Part shown: piece after piece, positions 8,453 through 17,456 of the stretch
Layout: each line of letters opens with the position of its first letter
Numbering within the stretch: position 1 is the stretch's first letter
Assembly (NCBI GenBank): GCA_031271665.1
Contig: JAISVI010000073.1
Coordinates: forward strand, 1 to 37,736
DNA from: Oscillospiraceae bacterium
GTDB lineage: Bacteria; Bacillota; Clostridia; Oscillospirales; UBA929
Length of the DNA stretch: 37,736 bases
Reading direction: 5' to 3'
Position numbers and translations under genes: made by a program
The notes under the pieces: model-generated
Told to the model about the DNA's origin: nothing
Databases searched by the model: none
What the model saw: only the letters and a program-made list of their open reading frames with translations

Positions 8453-9078
8453 CGCGCGCCCCTTTCCAAGACGATCATGTCGTCGGCGTACTTCTCCGAA
8501 AGCGCCCTGTCGTGGCAGACGATAACGGGCGTAATGCCGTTACCCGCGCAGAACCCGATAACGCCGGACAGCAGACCGTCGGCGGTCTGCCCGTCAAGCG
8601 CGGCGGTGGGTTCGTCAAGCATGATTACTTTGGGCAGGAAGGAAAGGCAAATCGCGATAAACACCCTGTGCCTCTCGCCGCCGGACATCGTGACGCAGGG
8701 CGCGTCCAAGCCGAACTCAAGGCGGCACAGCGCAAGAAATTCACGCATTCTGTCCGTGTCCGGCGCTTTCTGCTCTCTGTATCCGTAGAACTGCCTGAAA
8801 TTGCCGCCGACAGTGTCGTCAAACAGAAAGACTGACTGCGAGCAAAGCAGGATTTCCTTTCTAAGGGTGATGGGGTCGTATTTCCCGGTATCTTTCCCCA
8901 GATATTCAACAGTCCCGCCGCTTGGCGTTATCACGCCGCTGAACAGCTTTAAAAGCGTACTTTTCCCACAACCGCTTTCGCCGCAAATAAACGCAGCTCG
9001 CCCCGATATGATTTCCATATCGGGGTACGCTATTTTATCGAGAAATGTAAGCCCGCGCGTCTTTATAAGCGTGTCCAT
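8449..9078 (-). CDS. fetA: ABC transporter ATP-binding protein, FetA-like
   Basis: A 209-residue ATPase with Walker A GESGCGKST (33-41), Q-loop SQSVFLFDDTV (80-90), signature MSGGER (131-136), Walker B VIMLDEP (151-157) and an H-loop VCHD near 190. It is fused to no membrane domain and is immediately followed, with a four-base overlap, by the FetB-like permease. Its compact length fits FetA (about 210-225). It energises transport by the partner. The paralogous assignment (FetA rather than another short ABC ATPase) rests on the gene pair. Confidence 0.87.
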   Translation of the reverse strand: MDTLIKTRGLTFLDKIAYPDMEIISGRAAFICGESGCGKSTLLKLFSGVITPSGGTVEYLGKDTGKYDPITLRKEILLCSQSVFLFDDTVGGNFRQFYGYREQKAPDTDRMREFLALCRLEFGLDAPCVTMSGGERHRVFIAICLSFLPKVIMLDEPTAALDGQTADGLLSGVIGFCAGNGITPVIVCHDRALSEKYADDMIVLERGAR

Positions 9079-9092
9079 TACAAACGTCCCCT

Positions 9093-9138
9093 TAGAGCCT
9101 GTTTACTATACGCGAACAGATGGTAAACAGGCTCTTAC
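9093..9138. repeat. Dispersed hairpin repeat, copy 1 of 2
   Basis: An inverted repeat of about 46 bases: GAGCCTGTTTAC at the left pairs with GTAAACAGGCTC at the right. A close relative with the same arms and the same centre inverted (CGCGAACAGAT) lies at 27235-27280. This copy abuts the stop codon of the butyrate kinase gene (TAA 9137-9135), and the other abuts the stop of a response-regulator gene. It is probably an extragenic palindromic element; a secondary role in 3'-end formation is possible, although it lacks a U-tract. Confidence 0.7.
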
Positions 9139-10559
9139 ACAAACGACTGCCGGGATTCGTATTCCGTGGGGGTTATCTCGCCGCGAAGCACCCTGAGCGC
9201 CCCGTCCAAAAGCGCAAGCATTTCATCCTCGCCCGGGAAGACATGTACGGGCGCGAAAGTGTCCACGCGCTGTTTAATCGCGCCGGTGAACCGGCTTGAG
9301 TGGGCAAGCCCGCCGGTAAGGATAATGGCGTCGATTTTGCCTTCCAGCACCGCCGCCATCGCGCCGATTTCCTTTGACACCTGATATGCCATCGAGTCCA
9401 TCACAAGGGCGGCGAACTCGTCGCCGTCGTTTATCATTTTCTGCACCCCGCGCAAATCGTTCGTTCCCAGATAGGCTCTAAGCCCGCCGCTTTTTACTAC
9501 GCGGTCAATCATTTCCTCCTGTGAAAACTCGCCCGAAAAGCACATGCGGATAAGCGGGACGGCGGGGATACCGCCGGAGCGCTCGGGCGTAAACGGGCCT
9601 TCGCCGGACAGCGCGTCGTTTACGTCAATCACGCGCCCGTAACGGTGCGCCCCCACCGTAATACCCCCGCCAAGGTGCGCCACAACAAAGCGGCAATTCT
9701 CATAGGGTTTATTAAGCTCAAGGGAAAGACGCCGCGCCACCGCCTTTTGGTTAAGCGCGTGGAACACGCTTGAACGCTCTATACCGGGAATCCCCGTAAG
9801 CTTCGCGTTCCTGTCCATCTCGTCCACAACGATTGGGTCAACAACAAAGGCCGGGATTTGAAGTTCCGCCGCTATTTCACTCGCGATAACCGCGCCCAAA
9901 GCGGACGCGTGTATCGCCGCCGTCGCGCGCCGCAAATCCTCAAGCATCGCGCCGTTAATACGATAGGTTCCGCTTTCAATCGGTTTAAGAAGCCCGCCCC
10001 GCCCCGCGACAGCATCAAGCGTCCCCATATCCAGCCCTGCCAAGGCAAGGTCGTTTATGACGCAGCGCTTGCGAAACTCCTTCTGGTCAAGCACCGAGCC
10101 GAACGCCGCAAGCTCTTCCTTATCGTGGCGCACGATTTTAAGAAGCATAAGGGTTTCGTCGTCGTAAAGCGCAAATTTAGTGGAGGTAGAGCCGGGGTTA
10201 AGCGTAAGAACCCGGTACGTCCCGTCGGTCTTAGGCGGGATGACGGCGCGCTCCTCTCCGTTTTCGTCCGGGGCGGTCTGCGCCTCGGCCTTTCTTTCTC
10301 TTGTAACCGTTTCGCCGTCCCGCAGTATACTTACGCTTAGTACGCAGTCAAGGTTTAAAAGCTGTTCCATCATGCCCGCAAGCTTCGTGTGCGTTCCCTC
10401 GATGGTGATTTCCATACGCGAGACTTGAGGGTTTTCAGTTTCGTCAACATAAAGACGTTTTATATTCCATCCCTCGTGACGGATATGAACGACCACCCTG
10501 TCAAGCGCTCCGGGGATGTTTTTAACGTTCATCCAAACGCTTTCCGCCGCTTTATCCAT
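9135..10559 (-). CDS. buk: Butyrate kinase with fused N-terminal ACT domain
   Basis: A 474-residue protein in two parts. Residues 1-80 look like the ACT domain of acetolactate synthase small subunit IlvN: NIPGALDRVVVHIRHEGWNI, VDETENPQVSRMEITIEG. Residues 114-474 are a full-length butyrate kinase of the ASKHA fold (NPGSTSTKFALYDD at 121-134, AHLGGG, then DVNDALSGEGPFTPERSG). The kinase interconverts butyryl-phosphate + ADP with butyrate + ATP; branched-chain acids are also substrates in some family members. A 30-residue charged linker joins the halves in one frame, and GGAGAAG precedes the ATG at 10559. No ptb gene is adjacent. The ACT domain suggests control by an amino acid, possibly a branched-chain one; that is inference. 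Confidence 0.93.
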   Translation of the reverse strand: MDKAAESVWMNVKNIPGALDRVVVHIRHEGWNIKRLYVDETENPQVSRMEITIEGTHTKLAGMMEQLLNLDCVLSVSILRDGETVTRERKAEAQTAPDENGEERAVIPPKTDGTYRVLTLNPGSTSTKFALYDDETLMLLKIVRHDKEELAAFGSVLDQKEFRKRCVINDLALAGLDMGTLDAVAGRGGLLKPIESGTYRINGAMLEDLRRATAAIHASALGAVIASEIAAELQIPAFVVDPIVVDEMDRNAKLTGIPGIERSSVFHALNQKAVARRLSLELNKPYENCRFVVAHLGGGITVGAHRYGRVIDVNDALSGEGPFTPERSGGIPAVPLIRMCFSGEFSQEEMIDRVVKSGGLRAYLGTNDLRGVQKMINDGDEFAALVMDSMAYQVSKEIGAMAAVLEGKIDAIILTGGLAHSSRFTGAIKQRVDTFAPVHVFPGEDEMLALLDGALRVLRGEITPTEYESRQSFV

Positions 10560-10685
10560 TTTAACTTCTCCAAAGTATATAAGATTTCAAGGTTTCGTTT
10601 TAGAAAAAAGGGTGCAGACCGCAGTCGGCGGGAGTTTTGACCGTGGGGGACAAGGGCAATCGCAACGCGTTTTTCGCGCGCGCCT

Positions 10686-11936
10686 CTACTCAATTTCCGG
10701 TTCGTTGCGGAAAATGCGGCGCGCGAAGGCGGCGATGCCAAGCACTATAAGGAACACGCCCAGAATCGGGTAGTAAAGGTGGTTTTTAAACGCGCCGAAA
10801 ATAAAGCCGTAGGCGACCTGGCCAAGCGGCGCCACGCATTGGGCGGCGGCCATCGTTATCGCCATGACCTTTCCAAGGTTCTCGTTGGAGGTGACGCGCT
10901 GCATCTTGGCAAGGACGATTATTGAGATTATGGTTCCCGCCATCGCTATGGGAATCGCCCCGCCCATAAAAAGCGCGAAACTTGGCAGATAGCCAAGCCT
11001 TAAAACAGGCGGCACAACGGCGGCGGCCATCGGCAGAAGGAACAGCGCAACCATAGATATTTCGCGGTAAATCGTGCGTACGTGAATCCTTTTCGCGAAA
11101 ATGCCGATGGTAAGCGCGCCCAAAATACTTGAAAGGCCAATCAGCGCGATGCCGACGCCCTGCATCATATCGCTGCTTTGCATGGTGACGCGCAGAATAA
11201 TAGGCGCGCCGACGACCATAAGCGGAATAAGCGCAAAGTTAAAAATCGCGGCAAGAGTCACCGACTTTAATATAAACGACTGCTTCACCACATAGGCAAT
11301 GCCGTCTTTCATGTCCTTCGCGATAACTTTAATGATATTGGAATCCGTTTCGCGTTTGACAAAGGGGATTTTGATAAAAATCTCCATAACGGCGGACGCG
11401 AAAAACGCGGCGCAGCTTATCAGCACAAGGGTGCGTATCCCCGCAACGCCATAAAGCCCCCCGCCAAGCACCGGTGCGGCTACGTTTGAAATGGCGGGTA
11501 CCGCTTGGACGATGCCGTTCGCGCTTTCAAGCCTTTCATTTTCCACCAGAAGCGGGATGCTCGCCGTGACCGTGGGCGTATACAGCGAGCTTATGAACGC
11601 AAGTATAACCATAATAACCCCGATTGGCGCGACCGCGTGAAGTCCCGCGGAAACAAGGAAAAACAGGCCAAGTATTACCCCGCTGCTTGTAAAATCAAAG
11701 ATCACCATCAAATTGCGGCGGTTAAACCGATCCGCAAACGCCCCGCCAAGCGGCGACAGCAGTACGGGTACGCTTGACATCCCGTAAAGCGCCGCGTAAG
11801 TCTCGGGACTTTTCGTAATGTCCAGCACAAAAAGCGAAAGAGCGAAGCGAAGCAGGGAAGCGCCGAATATTGATATAATCTGCCCAAGTACCACAAGGCT
11901 GAAGTTTTTATTGTTTAATATCCACGGTTTGCGCAT
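10686..11936 (-). CDS. MFS transporter (drug/macrolide efflux-like)
   Basis: A 416-residue membrane protein with about 12 hydrophobic segments. The loop-2/3 motif GGAFADRFNRRNLMV (about 64-78) is typical of the major facilitator superfamily and of the MFS_3/enterobactin-exporter or macrolide-efflux branch. The substrate cannot be told from sequence. The ATG at 11936 begins four bases after the dnaE stop, and its ribosome-binding site (AAGGGATGA) lies in the dnaE end, so it is expected to be translated from the dnaE transcript. The 126 bases between it and buk (10560-10685) show no clear feature. Confidence 0.9.
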   Translation of the reverse strand: MRKPWILNNKNFSLVVLGQIISIFGASLLRFALSLFVLDITKSPETYAALYGMSSVPVLLSPLGGAFADRFNRRNLMVIFDFTSSGVILGLFFLVSAGLHAVAPIGVIMVILAFISSLYTPTVTASIPLLVENERLESANGIVQAVPAISNVAAPVLGGGLYGVAGIRTLVLISCAAFFASAVMEIFIKIPFVKRETDSNIIKVIAKDMKDGIAYVVKQSFILKSVTLAAIFNFALIPLMVVGAPIILRVTMQSSDMMQGVGIALIGLSSILGALTIGIFAKRIHVRTIYREISMVALFLLPMAAAVVPPVLRLGYLPSFALFMGGAIPIAMAGTIISIIVLAKMQRVTSNENLGKVMAITMAAAQCVAPLGQVAYGFIFGAFKNHLYYPILGVFLIVLGIAAFARRIFRNEPEIE

Positions 11937-11940
11937 TAAA

Positions 11941-14900
11941 TCATCCCTTCAGCACCACGTTCTCCGCCCCGGCAGTCAGTCTAAGGGCGGCAACAAGGCG
12001 CTCGTCTGCGTCGCATACGCCGCCAAGCCTCTTTTGCGTATCCGCGCAGTATATTATAACCGGCGTGTCGCCCGGAAAAAGCGCTATACAGCGCATAACG
12101 GTGTCGGCCTGCGGGCTTTTCTCGGAAGTAAGCTTTATATAAAGCTTTTGGTGCTTTTTCGCTTCCGGCATCGGCTCAAGCGGTTCGTAGCTTTTAAGAA
12201 GCCGGACGTCGTCGGCGAGTATCTGCGGCTCTTTCTCGTCTCTATAGCTTATTTTGCCCGTGACGATTACCACATTGTCATTCTTTATAAGCGGGCCGGT
12301 GCGCGTAAGCACGTTCGGGAACAGCAAAAGTTCTATGGCGTCGGTCTTGTCCTCTATGGTGGCATAGGCCATAAGCGAACCCTTTTTTGTCGCCTTGGTT
12401 CTCACCCCGGACAGGAAGCCCGCCACCCGGACAGTCTCGCCGTCGGGGTACTGCTCGGGCTTGTCGGATTTTATGCGGCGTATGGGCGCTGCCCGCGTAA
12501 CGTGCAGTTCGCGGCTGTAGGCGTCAAGGGGGTGGCCGGACAGGTACAGCCCCGTGGTTTCGCGCTCCATCGCCAAAAGCTCGCTTAACGGGTACTCCTC
12601 TAAATCCGGCAGGCGCATCTGCGGCATCGCCGCGCGTTCACCGAACAAATCGACCTGACCGCTCATTGTCGTTTTTGCAATGCGGGAAGCGCCTTCAAGC
12701 ACCCGCTCGCAGACCGTCATAAGCTGGCGGCGGTTGCCGTTCCTTCCGCCCCCGGACAGCCCGTCGAACGCGCCGCACTGGATAAGGCTTTCCGCCGCGC
12801 GCCTGTTTACGTCATGGCATGCCCCGCGCTCGGCAAAGTCCGCGAACGAGGTATACGGGCCGTTGCGGCGGCGCTCGGCCATAATATCCTCGATAAGCTT
12901 ATGCCCGACGTTCTTCACCGCCGCAAGGCCGAAGCGTATCACTCCGCCCGCGATGACAAACCCGGCTTCGGACTCGTTTATGTCCGGCGGCGCGACGGTT
13001 ATGCCCATAAGCTGGCACTCGCCGATATAGTGCCGGACGGCGCGCATGTCCCCAAGCACGTTTGTAAGAAGCGCGGCCATGTATTCGCGCGGATAGCGGC
13101 ATTTGAGATAGGCGGTCTGGAACGCGATAATCGCGTAGGATATGGCGTGCGTCTTATTAAAGCCGTAGTCTGCAAATTCCATAATCTCGTCAAAAATGGA
13201 CTGCGCCGTGTTTTCGGGGATATCGCGCTCTTTGCACCCAAGCAAAAACGCCTCGCGCTCTTTGGCAAGAAGGTCGTGCTTTTTCTTGCTCATTGCCCGC
13301 CGGACAAGGTCGGCGTGTCCCATTGTAAACCCGGCAAGCTTGCGCAGTATTTCCAAAACATGCTCCTGATAGACGATACAACCGTACGTCCCTTCCAGTA
13401 TCGGCTTTAGAAGCGGGTGTTTATACCTTACCGTTTCCGGGTGGCGTTTGCCCTGTACAAACCGGGGAATCGAGGCCATAGGACCGGGACGGTACAGCGC
13501 CACAACCGCGCCGATATCCTCTACCGACTGCGGCCCAAGCTGTACGCAGACGCTTGTCATGCCCTCGCTTTCAAGCTGGAACACGCCGCTTGTCTTTCCC
13601 TCGCCAAGCATTTTGAAAGTCTCGCCGTCCGCCTCCGGTATACCGGCGAAAGAGGAGTCGCCAGACTTTATAATATCCTCGGCGTCGCGGATAATCGTAA
13701 GGTTGCGAAGCCCCAGAAAGTCCATTTTCAGAAGTCCCAGACTTTCAAGCGTGTCCTTTGGGAACTGGGTGACGATGCTTTCGTCGTTCCGGGCAAGGGG
13801 GACAAAGTCGCTTACCTCGCCCGCCGTAATGACAACGCCCGCCGCGTGGGTGGTGGTGTTGCGGGGCATCCCCTCCAGAACGGCGGCGGTGTCTACAAGC
13901 GTTTTCACGCGCCCGTCGCCCTCGTACATCTCTTTCAACACGGGGGATTCCGAAAGCGCGCGTTCAAGCGTCATGGTCGGGGCGAACGGCACGGCCTTTG
14001 AAACCGCATCCGCCTCGGCATAGGTATAGCCAAGCGCGCGTCCCACGTCCTTGACCGCCGCGCGCGCTTTAAGCGTACCGAAGGCGATAACCTGGGCCAC
14101 ATGGTTCGCGCCGTACTTCGCGGCGACGTAATCCATAACCTCGCCGCGCCGCCTTACGCAGAAGTCAATGTCAATGTCCGGCATACTTACGCGCTCGGGA
14201 TTCAAAAACCGCTCGAAGTAAAGCCCATAGCGCATCGGGTCAATGCCCGTAATGCCAAGGCAATAGGAACACATGCTGCCGGGGGCGCTTCCCCTGCCCG
14301 GCCCGATGGGGATATCGCGCGAACGCGCGAACGCGATAAAGTCGCCGACGATAAGGAAATACTCCACAAAGCCCATCTGGGCAATCATGCCAAGCTCGAA
14401 ATGAAGCCGCTCACGGTATCCCGGCGGGTCTTCGGGGTATTTCTCGCGATAGCCCGCCTCGCAAAGCTCGGTAAGATAGGCAAGCGCGTCGGTCTTGCCC
14501 GGCGGCAGATGGAACACGGGGAGATGGTACTCCCCGAACACAAACTCAAAACTGCACCTTTCCGCGATAAGCGCCGTATTGTCTATGGCCTCCGCCGGGA
14601 AAAGCGCGCGCATTTCCTCCTCGGATTTAAGGTAGAACTCTTCCGTTTCAAAGCGAAGCCTGTCCTCGTCGTCAACGTTCTTGCCCGTCTGCACGCACAT
14701 AAGCACATCCTGATAATGCGCGTCCTCGCGGCGCAGATAGTGCGCGTCGTTCGTGGCGACAATTGGCATGTCAAGTTCTTTGGAAAGCGATAAAAGGTGG
14801 CGGTTCACCTTTTTCTGCACGGGTATGCCGTGATCCTGAAGCTCCAAGTATACGTTCCCGTCACCGAAGATACCGCGAAGCCGCAAGACCGTTTCGCGGG

Positions 14901-15387
14901 CAAGCGTTATCTGGTCGCCGGCAAGATGGCGCGAAACCTCGCCGGAAAGGCAGGCGGTAAGGCAGATAAGCCCCTTTGAGTATTTCTCAAGAAGCGCCCA
15001 GTCCACGCGCGGGCGCGAGTAAAATCCGTCCACAAAGCCAATCGACACAAGTTTGCAAAGGTTGCGGTATCCCGTTTCATTCTCGCAAAGCAGCACAAGA
15101 TGGAACGGGTCAGAGTCATGCTCGTGTTCCTTGTCAAGGTGCGTACGGCGCGCGACATAGACCTCGCACCCGATTATGGGCTTGACGCCCTTCTTTTTGG
15201 CCGCGAGGTAGAAGTCAACCACACCGTACATGTTGCCGTGATCCGTTATGGCACAGGCCGTCTGCCCAAGACTAAGGCACTGCTCGAAAACGCCCCTGTA
15301 GCGGCCGCGTCCGGACAGGTCGTCTATACGGCAGGCGCCGTCTAAAAGGCTGTATTCAGTGTGGACGTGAAGGTGAACAAACGCCAT
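11941..15387 (-). CDS. dnaE: DNA polymerase III subunit alpha, DnaE type
   Basis: A C-family replicative DNA polymerase of 1148 residues, the usual DnaE size. It opens with the PHP domain (HLHVHTEYSLLDGACRI, then AITDHGNMYG). The catalytic core has PGRGSAPGS and PDIDIDF with the metal-binding aspartates. The C-terminal part has an OB-fold region (VRVAGFLSGVRTKATKKGSLMAYATIEDKT). In Firmicutes DnaE usually works beside PolC, extending primers before handover. The ATG at 15387 has GGAGG nine bases upstream and overlaps the whiA end by 32 bases. This whiA-dnaE link is common in Clostridia. Confidence 0.96.
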   Translation of the reverse strand: MAFVHLHVHTEYSLLDGACRIDDLSGRGRYRGVFEQCLSLGQTACAITDHGNMYGVVDFYLAAKKKGVKPIIGCEVYVARRTHLDKEHEHDSDPFHLVLLCENETGYRNLCKLVSIGFVDGFYSRPRVDWALLEKYSKGLICLTACLSGEVSRHLAGDQITLARETVLRLRGIFGDGNVYLELQDHGIPVQKKVNRHLLSLSKELDMPIVATNDAHYLRREDAHYQDVLMCVQTGKNVDDEDRLRFETEEFYLKSEEEMRALFPAEAIDNTALIAERCSFEFVFGEYHLPVFHLPPGKTDALAYLTELCEAGYREKYPEDPPGYRERLHFELGMIAQMGFVEYFLIVGDFIAFARSRDIPIGPGRGSAPGSMCSYCLGITGIDPMRYGLYFERFLNPERVSMPDIDIDFCVRRRGEVMDYVAAKYGANHVAQVIAFGTLKARAAVKDVGRALGYTYAEADAVSKAVPFAPTMTLERALSESPVLKEMYEGDGRVKTLVDTAAVLEGMPRNTTTHAAGVVITAGEVSDFVPLARNDESIVTQFPKDTLESLGLLKMDFLGLRNLTIIRDAEDIIKSGDSSFAGIPEADGETFKMLGEGKTSGVFQLESEGMTSVCVQLGPQSVEDIGAVVALYRPGPMASIPRFVQGKRHPETVRYKHPLLKPILEGTYGCIVYQEHVLEILRKLAGFTMGHADLVRRAMSKKKHDLLAKEREAFLLGCKERDIPENTAQSIFDEIMEFADYGFNKTHAISYAIIAFQTAYLKCRYPREYMAALLTNVLGDMRAVRHYIGECQLMGITVAPPDINESEAGFVIAGGVIRFGLAAVKNVGHKLIEDIMAERRRNGPYTSFADFAERGACHDVNRRAAESLIQCGAFDGLSGGGRNGNRRQLMTVCERVLEGASRIAKTTMSGQVDLFGERAAMPQMRLPDLEEYPLSELLAMERETTGLYLSGHPLDAYSRELHVTRAAPIRRIKSDKPEQYPDGETVRVAGFLSGVRTKATKKGSLMAYATIEDKTDAIELLLFPNVLTRTGPLIKNDNVVIVTGKISYRDEKEPQILADDVRLLKSYEPLEPMPEAKKHQKLYIKLTSEKSPQADTVMRCIALFPGDTPVIIYCADTQKRLGGVCDADERLVAALRLTAGAENVVLKG

Positions 15388-16258
15388 TTAACGCCTCCAA
15401 TTTTCTGAATCGGTGGTTAAGCGCCGAGCGTCCTATGCCAAGGGTTTCGGCAAGCTCTGACAAACTTGCGTCCGGTGCTTCCAGCCTGGCAAGGGCGGCG
15501 GCTTTAAGCGGTTCGGGAAGCCCGTCCCACTCCCGCGAGCGGCGAAGCCGCCCGAAACCGTCTATCTGCCGCGCGGCGGCGTCAAGCGTACGCACGAAAT
15601 TGCGCGTTTCACAGTTGACCTGACGGTTGACATTGTTGCGGACTTCCTTCATCTGCTTTATCTGCATAAGTTCAAGCGAGGCAAGCGGCGCGCCCATAAA
15701 GGTAAGAAAGTCCTCGATACTTTCCGACGACTGGAATATAAGGCCGTACACGCCGCCGCGCGACGTCTGCTTAGGCTCGAAGCCGTATTCGTGAAGAACC
15801 GGAATCAGTTCCCGCGTAAGGTGTCGGTGCGGCGTAAGGATTTCCAGATGGTACTTTTTCTCCGGGTCTGTCATAGAGCCGCCGGACAGGAATACCCCCC
15901 GGCAGAACGCGCTGCGGCAGCAGTTGTCCTCAAGCGCCGCGTGGTTAAGGTGTATCGACTGCCCCGCAATACGCTCAAGGCCGAACGCGCCGAACACCGC
16001 GTCAAGCTTTTTCGCGTCGTGAATCACCAGTGACCGTCCGCCGTGTCCGCCCGCTTCGTCAAACTCAAACCCCAAGCGGCGAAGCATAAGGGCGCGAAGG
16101 CGGGCGGGCAAATCCGGATGCGTCGTGACGACGCGCAGCAGTTCGGCATTCCACGTCTGCCCCATCAGAAACACACCGTACAACTCCGCCGTGACGCAGC
16201 ACATTTTTCCCTGCGGCGCGGCGCAAAGCTCGGCTTTCAAGCGTGAAGAAAAGCTCAT
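15356..16258 (-). CDS. whiA: WhiA, DNA-binding sporulation/cell-division regulator
   Basis: A 300-residue WhiA homologue. The N-terminal part is the degenerate LAGLIDADG homing-endonuclease-like fold (MSFSSRLKAELC, AELYGVFLMGQT, RSAFCRGVFLSGGSMTDPEKKYHLEI). The C-terminal HTH region contains LSELAETLGIGRSALNHRFRKLEAL (about 265-289). In Streptomyces WhiA is needed for sporulation septation; in Bacillus it affects chromosome segregation and division. It overlaps the yvcK stop by four bases and sits in the conserved rapZ-yvcK-whiA cluster. Confidence 0.96.
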   Translation of the reverse strand: MSFSSRLKAELCAAPQGKMCCVTAELYGVFLMGQTWNAELLRVVTTHPDLPARLRALMLRRLGFEFDEAGGHGGRSLVIHDAKKLDAVFGAFGLERIAGQSIHLNHAALEDNCCRSAFCRGVFLSGGSMTDPEKKYHLEILTPHRHLTRELIPVLHEYGFEPKQTSRGGVYGLIFQSSESIEDFLTFMGAPLASLELMQIKQMKEVRNNVNRQVNCETRNFVRTLDAAARQIDGFGRLRRSREWDGLPEPLKAAALARLEAPDASLSELAETLGIGRSALNHRFRKLEALNGVCSPSRPH

Positions 16259-17322
16259 GTCCGCTCCTCACTAAGCGCTTCTTTAAGCCACTGGACGACG
16301 ATGGCGTCTATATCGTCAAAATGCCCCCTTCGGGGTCGCGTCTGACGCAGCGTTTCAAAAAGCGCGAGAGAAATCCCAAGCGGGTTGTGGCGCACCTTGC
16401 CGTCCTCGAACCGCGCGAGAGAACGGCGGACAAGCTTTATCCCGGCCGCCTTGAAAAGCCCCTCGTCCACGCGCGTGGCCGCCGCGCTTTCCGCGGCGTA
16501 GCGCTCTAAAAGCTCTTGCGGTATGTCCGAGTCGCACGTTATGCAGACGTCTATACACTCCGGCGGCGCGTGCGCCAAAAGCGCCTTTACGTGGTCAAAG
16601 GCGGAGTACCCCTCGGTTTCGCCCTCCTGCGTCATTATGTTGCAGACATAGACTTTAAGCGCGCGCGAGGCGGCGACCGCCTGGGCAACGCCCCGTACAA
16701 GCAGGTTCGGTATAACGGATGTATAAAGGCTTCCCGGCCCAAGCACGATAAGATCCGCGTCATCTATCGCGCGAAGCACATCGGGGTGGGCGGCCGGGCA
16801 GTCGGGGGTAAGCGAAACGCGCAGTATGGCGCATTTCTGCTGTTTCTTAAACGCGAATATCTTCGACTCGCCAAGCACCTTTCTGCCGTTCTCAAACTCC
16901 GCGACAAGGAATACGTTTTCCTCGGTGACGGGAAGTACGCGCCCCGTCACCGCCAAAACGTCGGAAAGCTGTCTTACCGCCTCGTCAAAGCTGCCGCTTA
17001 GGCCGGTCAGCGCGGCGAGGAAAAGGTTGCCGAAACTCTGTCCGGCCATAATCCCCTCGGGGAAGCGGTAGTTAAGCAGTTTTTCCATCGTCGGCTCGGT
17101 GTTGGCAAGGGCAAGTATGCAGTTGCGTATGTCGCCGGGCGGAAGCATTCCAAGGTCGTACCTAAGCGTCCCGGAACCGCCGCCGTCGTCGGATACGGTC
17201 ACAACGGCCGTTATGTTCTCGGTGCATTTTTTAAGCCCCCGGAGAAGCGTTGCCATCCCGGTTCCGCCGCCTATCGCGACAACGCGCAAGTCCGAACCCC
17301 TGTCGTACGGAAAATAGGCCAT
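16255..17322 (-). CDS. yvcK: YvcK/GlmR-family gluconeogenesis factor (CofD-like)
   Basis: A 355-residue protein of the CofD/YvcK fold. The N-terminal nucleotide-sugar-binding loop VVAIGGGTGMATLLRGLK and the motifs TVSDDGGGSGTLR and GDIRNCILALA are all present. In Bacillus, YvcK (GlmR) binds UDP-GlcNAc and helps direct carbon to cell-wall precursors on gluconeogenic substrates. I chose the ATG at 17322 (MAYFPYDRG), because AGAGGTG lies eight bases upstream. The longer open frame to 17439 runs through a palindromic repeat and would add 39 residues unlike the family. It overlaps whiA by four bases. Confidence 0.94.
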   Translation of the reverse strand: MAYFPYDRGSDLRVVAIGGGTGMATLLRGLKKCTENITAVVTVSDDGGGSGTLRYDLGMLPPGDIRNCILALANTEPTMEKLLNYRFPEGIMAGQSFGNLFLAALTGLSGSFDEAVRQLSDVLAVTGRVLPVTEENVFLVAEFENGRKVLGESKIFAFKKQQKCAILRVSLTPDCPAAHPDVLRAIDDADLIVLGPGSLYTSVIPNLLVRGVAQAVAASRALKVYVCNIMTQEGETEGYSAFDHVKALLAHAPPECIDVCITCDSDIPQELLERYAAESAAATRVDEGLFKAAGIKLVRRSLARFEDGKVRHNPLGISLALFETLRQTRPRRGHFDDIDAIVVQWLKEALSEERT

Positions 17323-17343
17323 CAGTTCACCTCTGCCAGTCGC

Positions 17344-17451
17344 CTCTAAAAACCCCCGCTCCGGCTCGCGATGCCGCGGCATAGCCGCCTGTTCGCAAGC
17401 CTGCGCTCGTTCATGTTGGGCTTCGCCAAACATGAACATGGGTTTTCAGAG
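17344..17451. repeat. 108-bp element with inverted ends and internal hairpin
   Basis: Its outer ends, CTCTAAAAACCC (left) and GGGTTTTCAGAG (right), are inverted copies with one mismatch. Inside, GTTCATGTT and AACATGAAC (about 17409-17437) form a further hairpin. It fills the 134-base gap between rapZ and yvcK without disrupting either gene. No coding capacity of its own is seen. A MITE-like non-autonomous element or an RNA processing site are the two simplest readings. Confidence 0.6.
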
Positions 17452-17456
17452 TTCCT

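Noticed and set aside
14101-14793. 230-aa plus-strand open frame within dnaE
   Set aside because: It is antisense to the conserved dnaE catalytic region and has no RBS or family match.
17323-17439. 39-residue N-terminal extension of YvcK
   Set aside because: It runs through the palindromic repeat, while ATG 17322 has a good RBS and family-like start.
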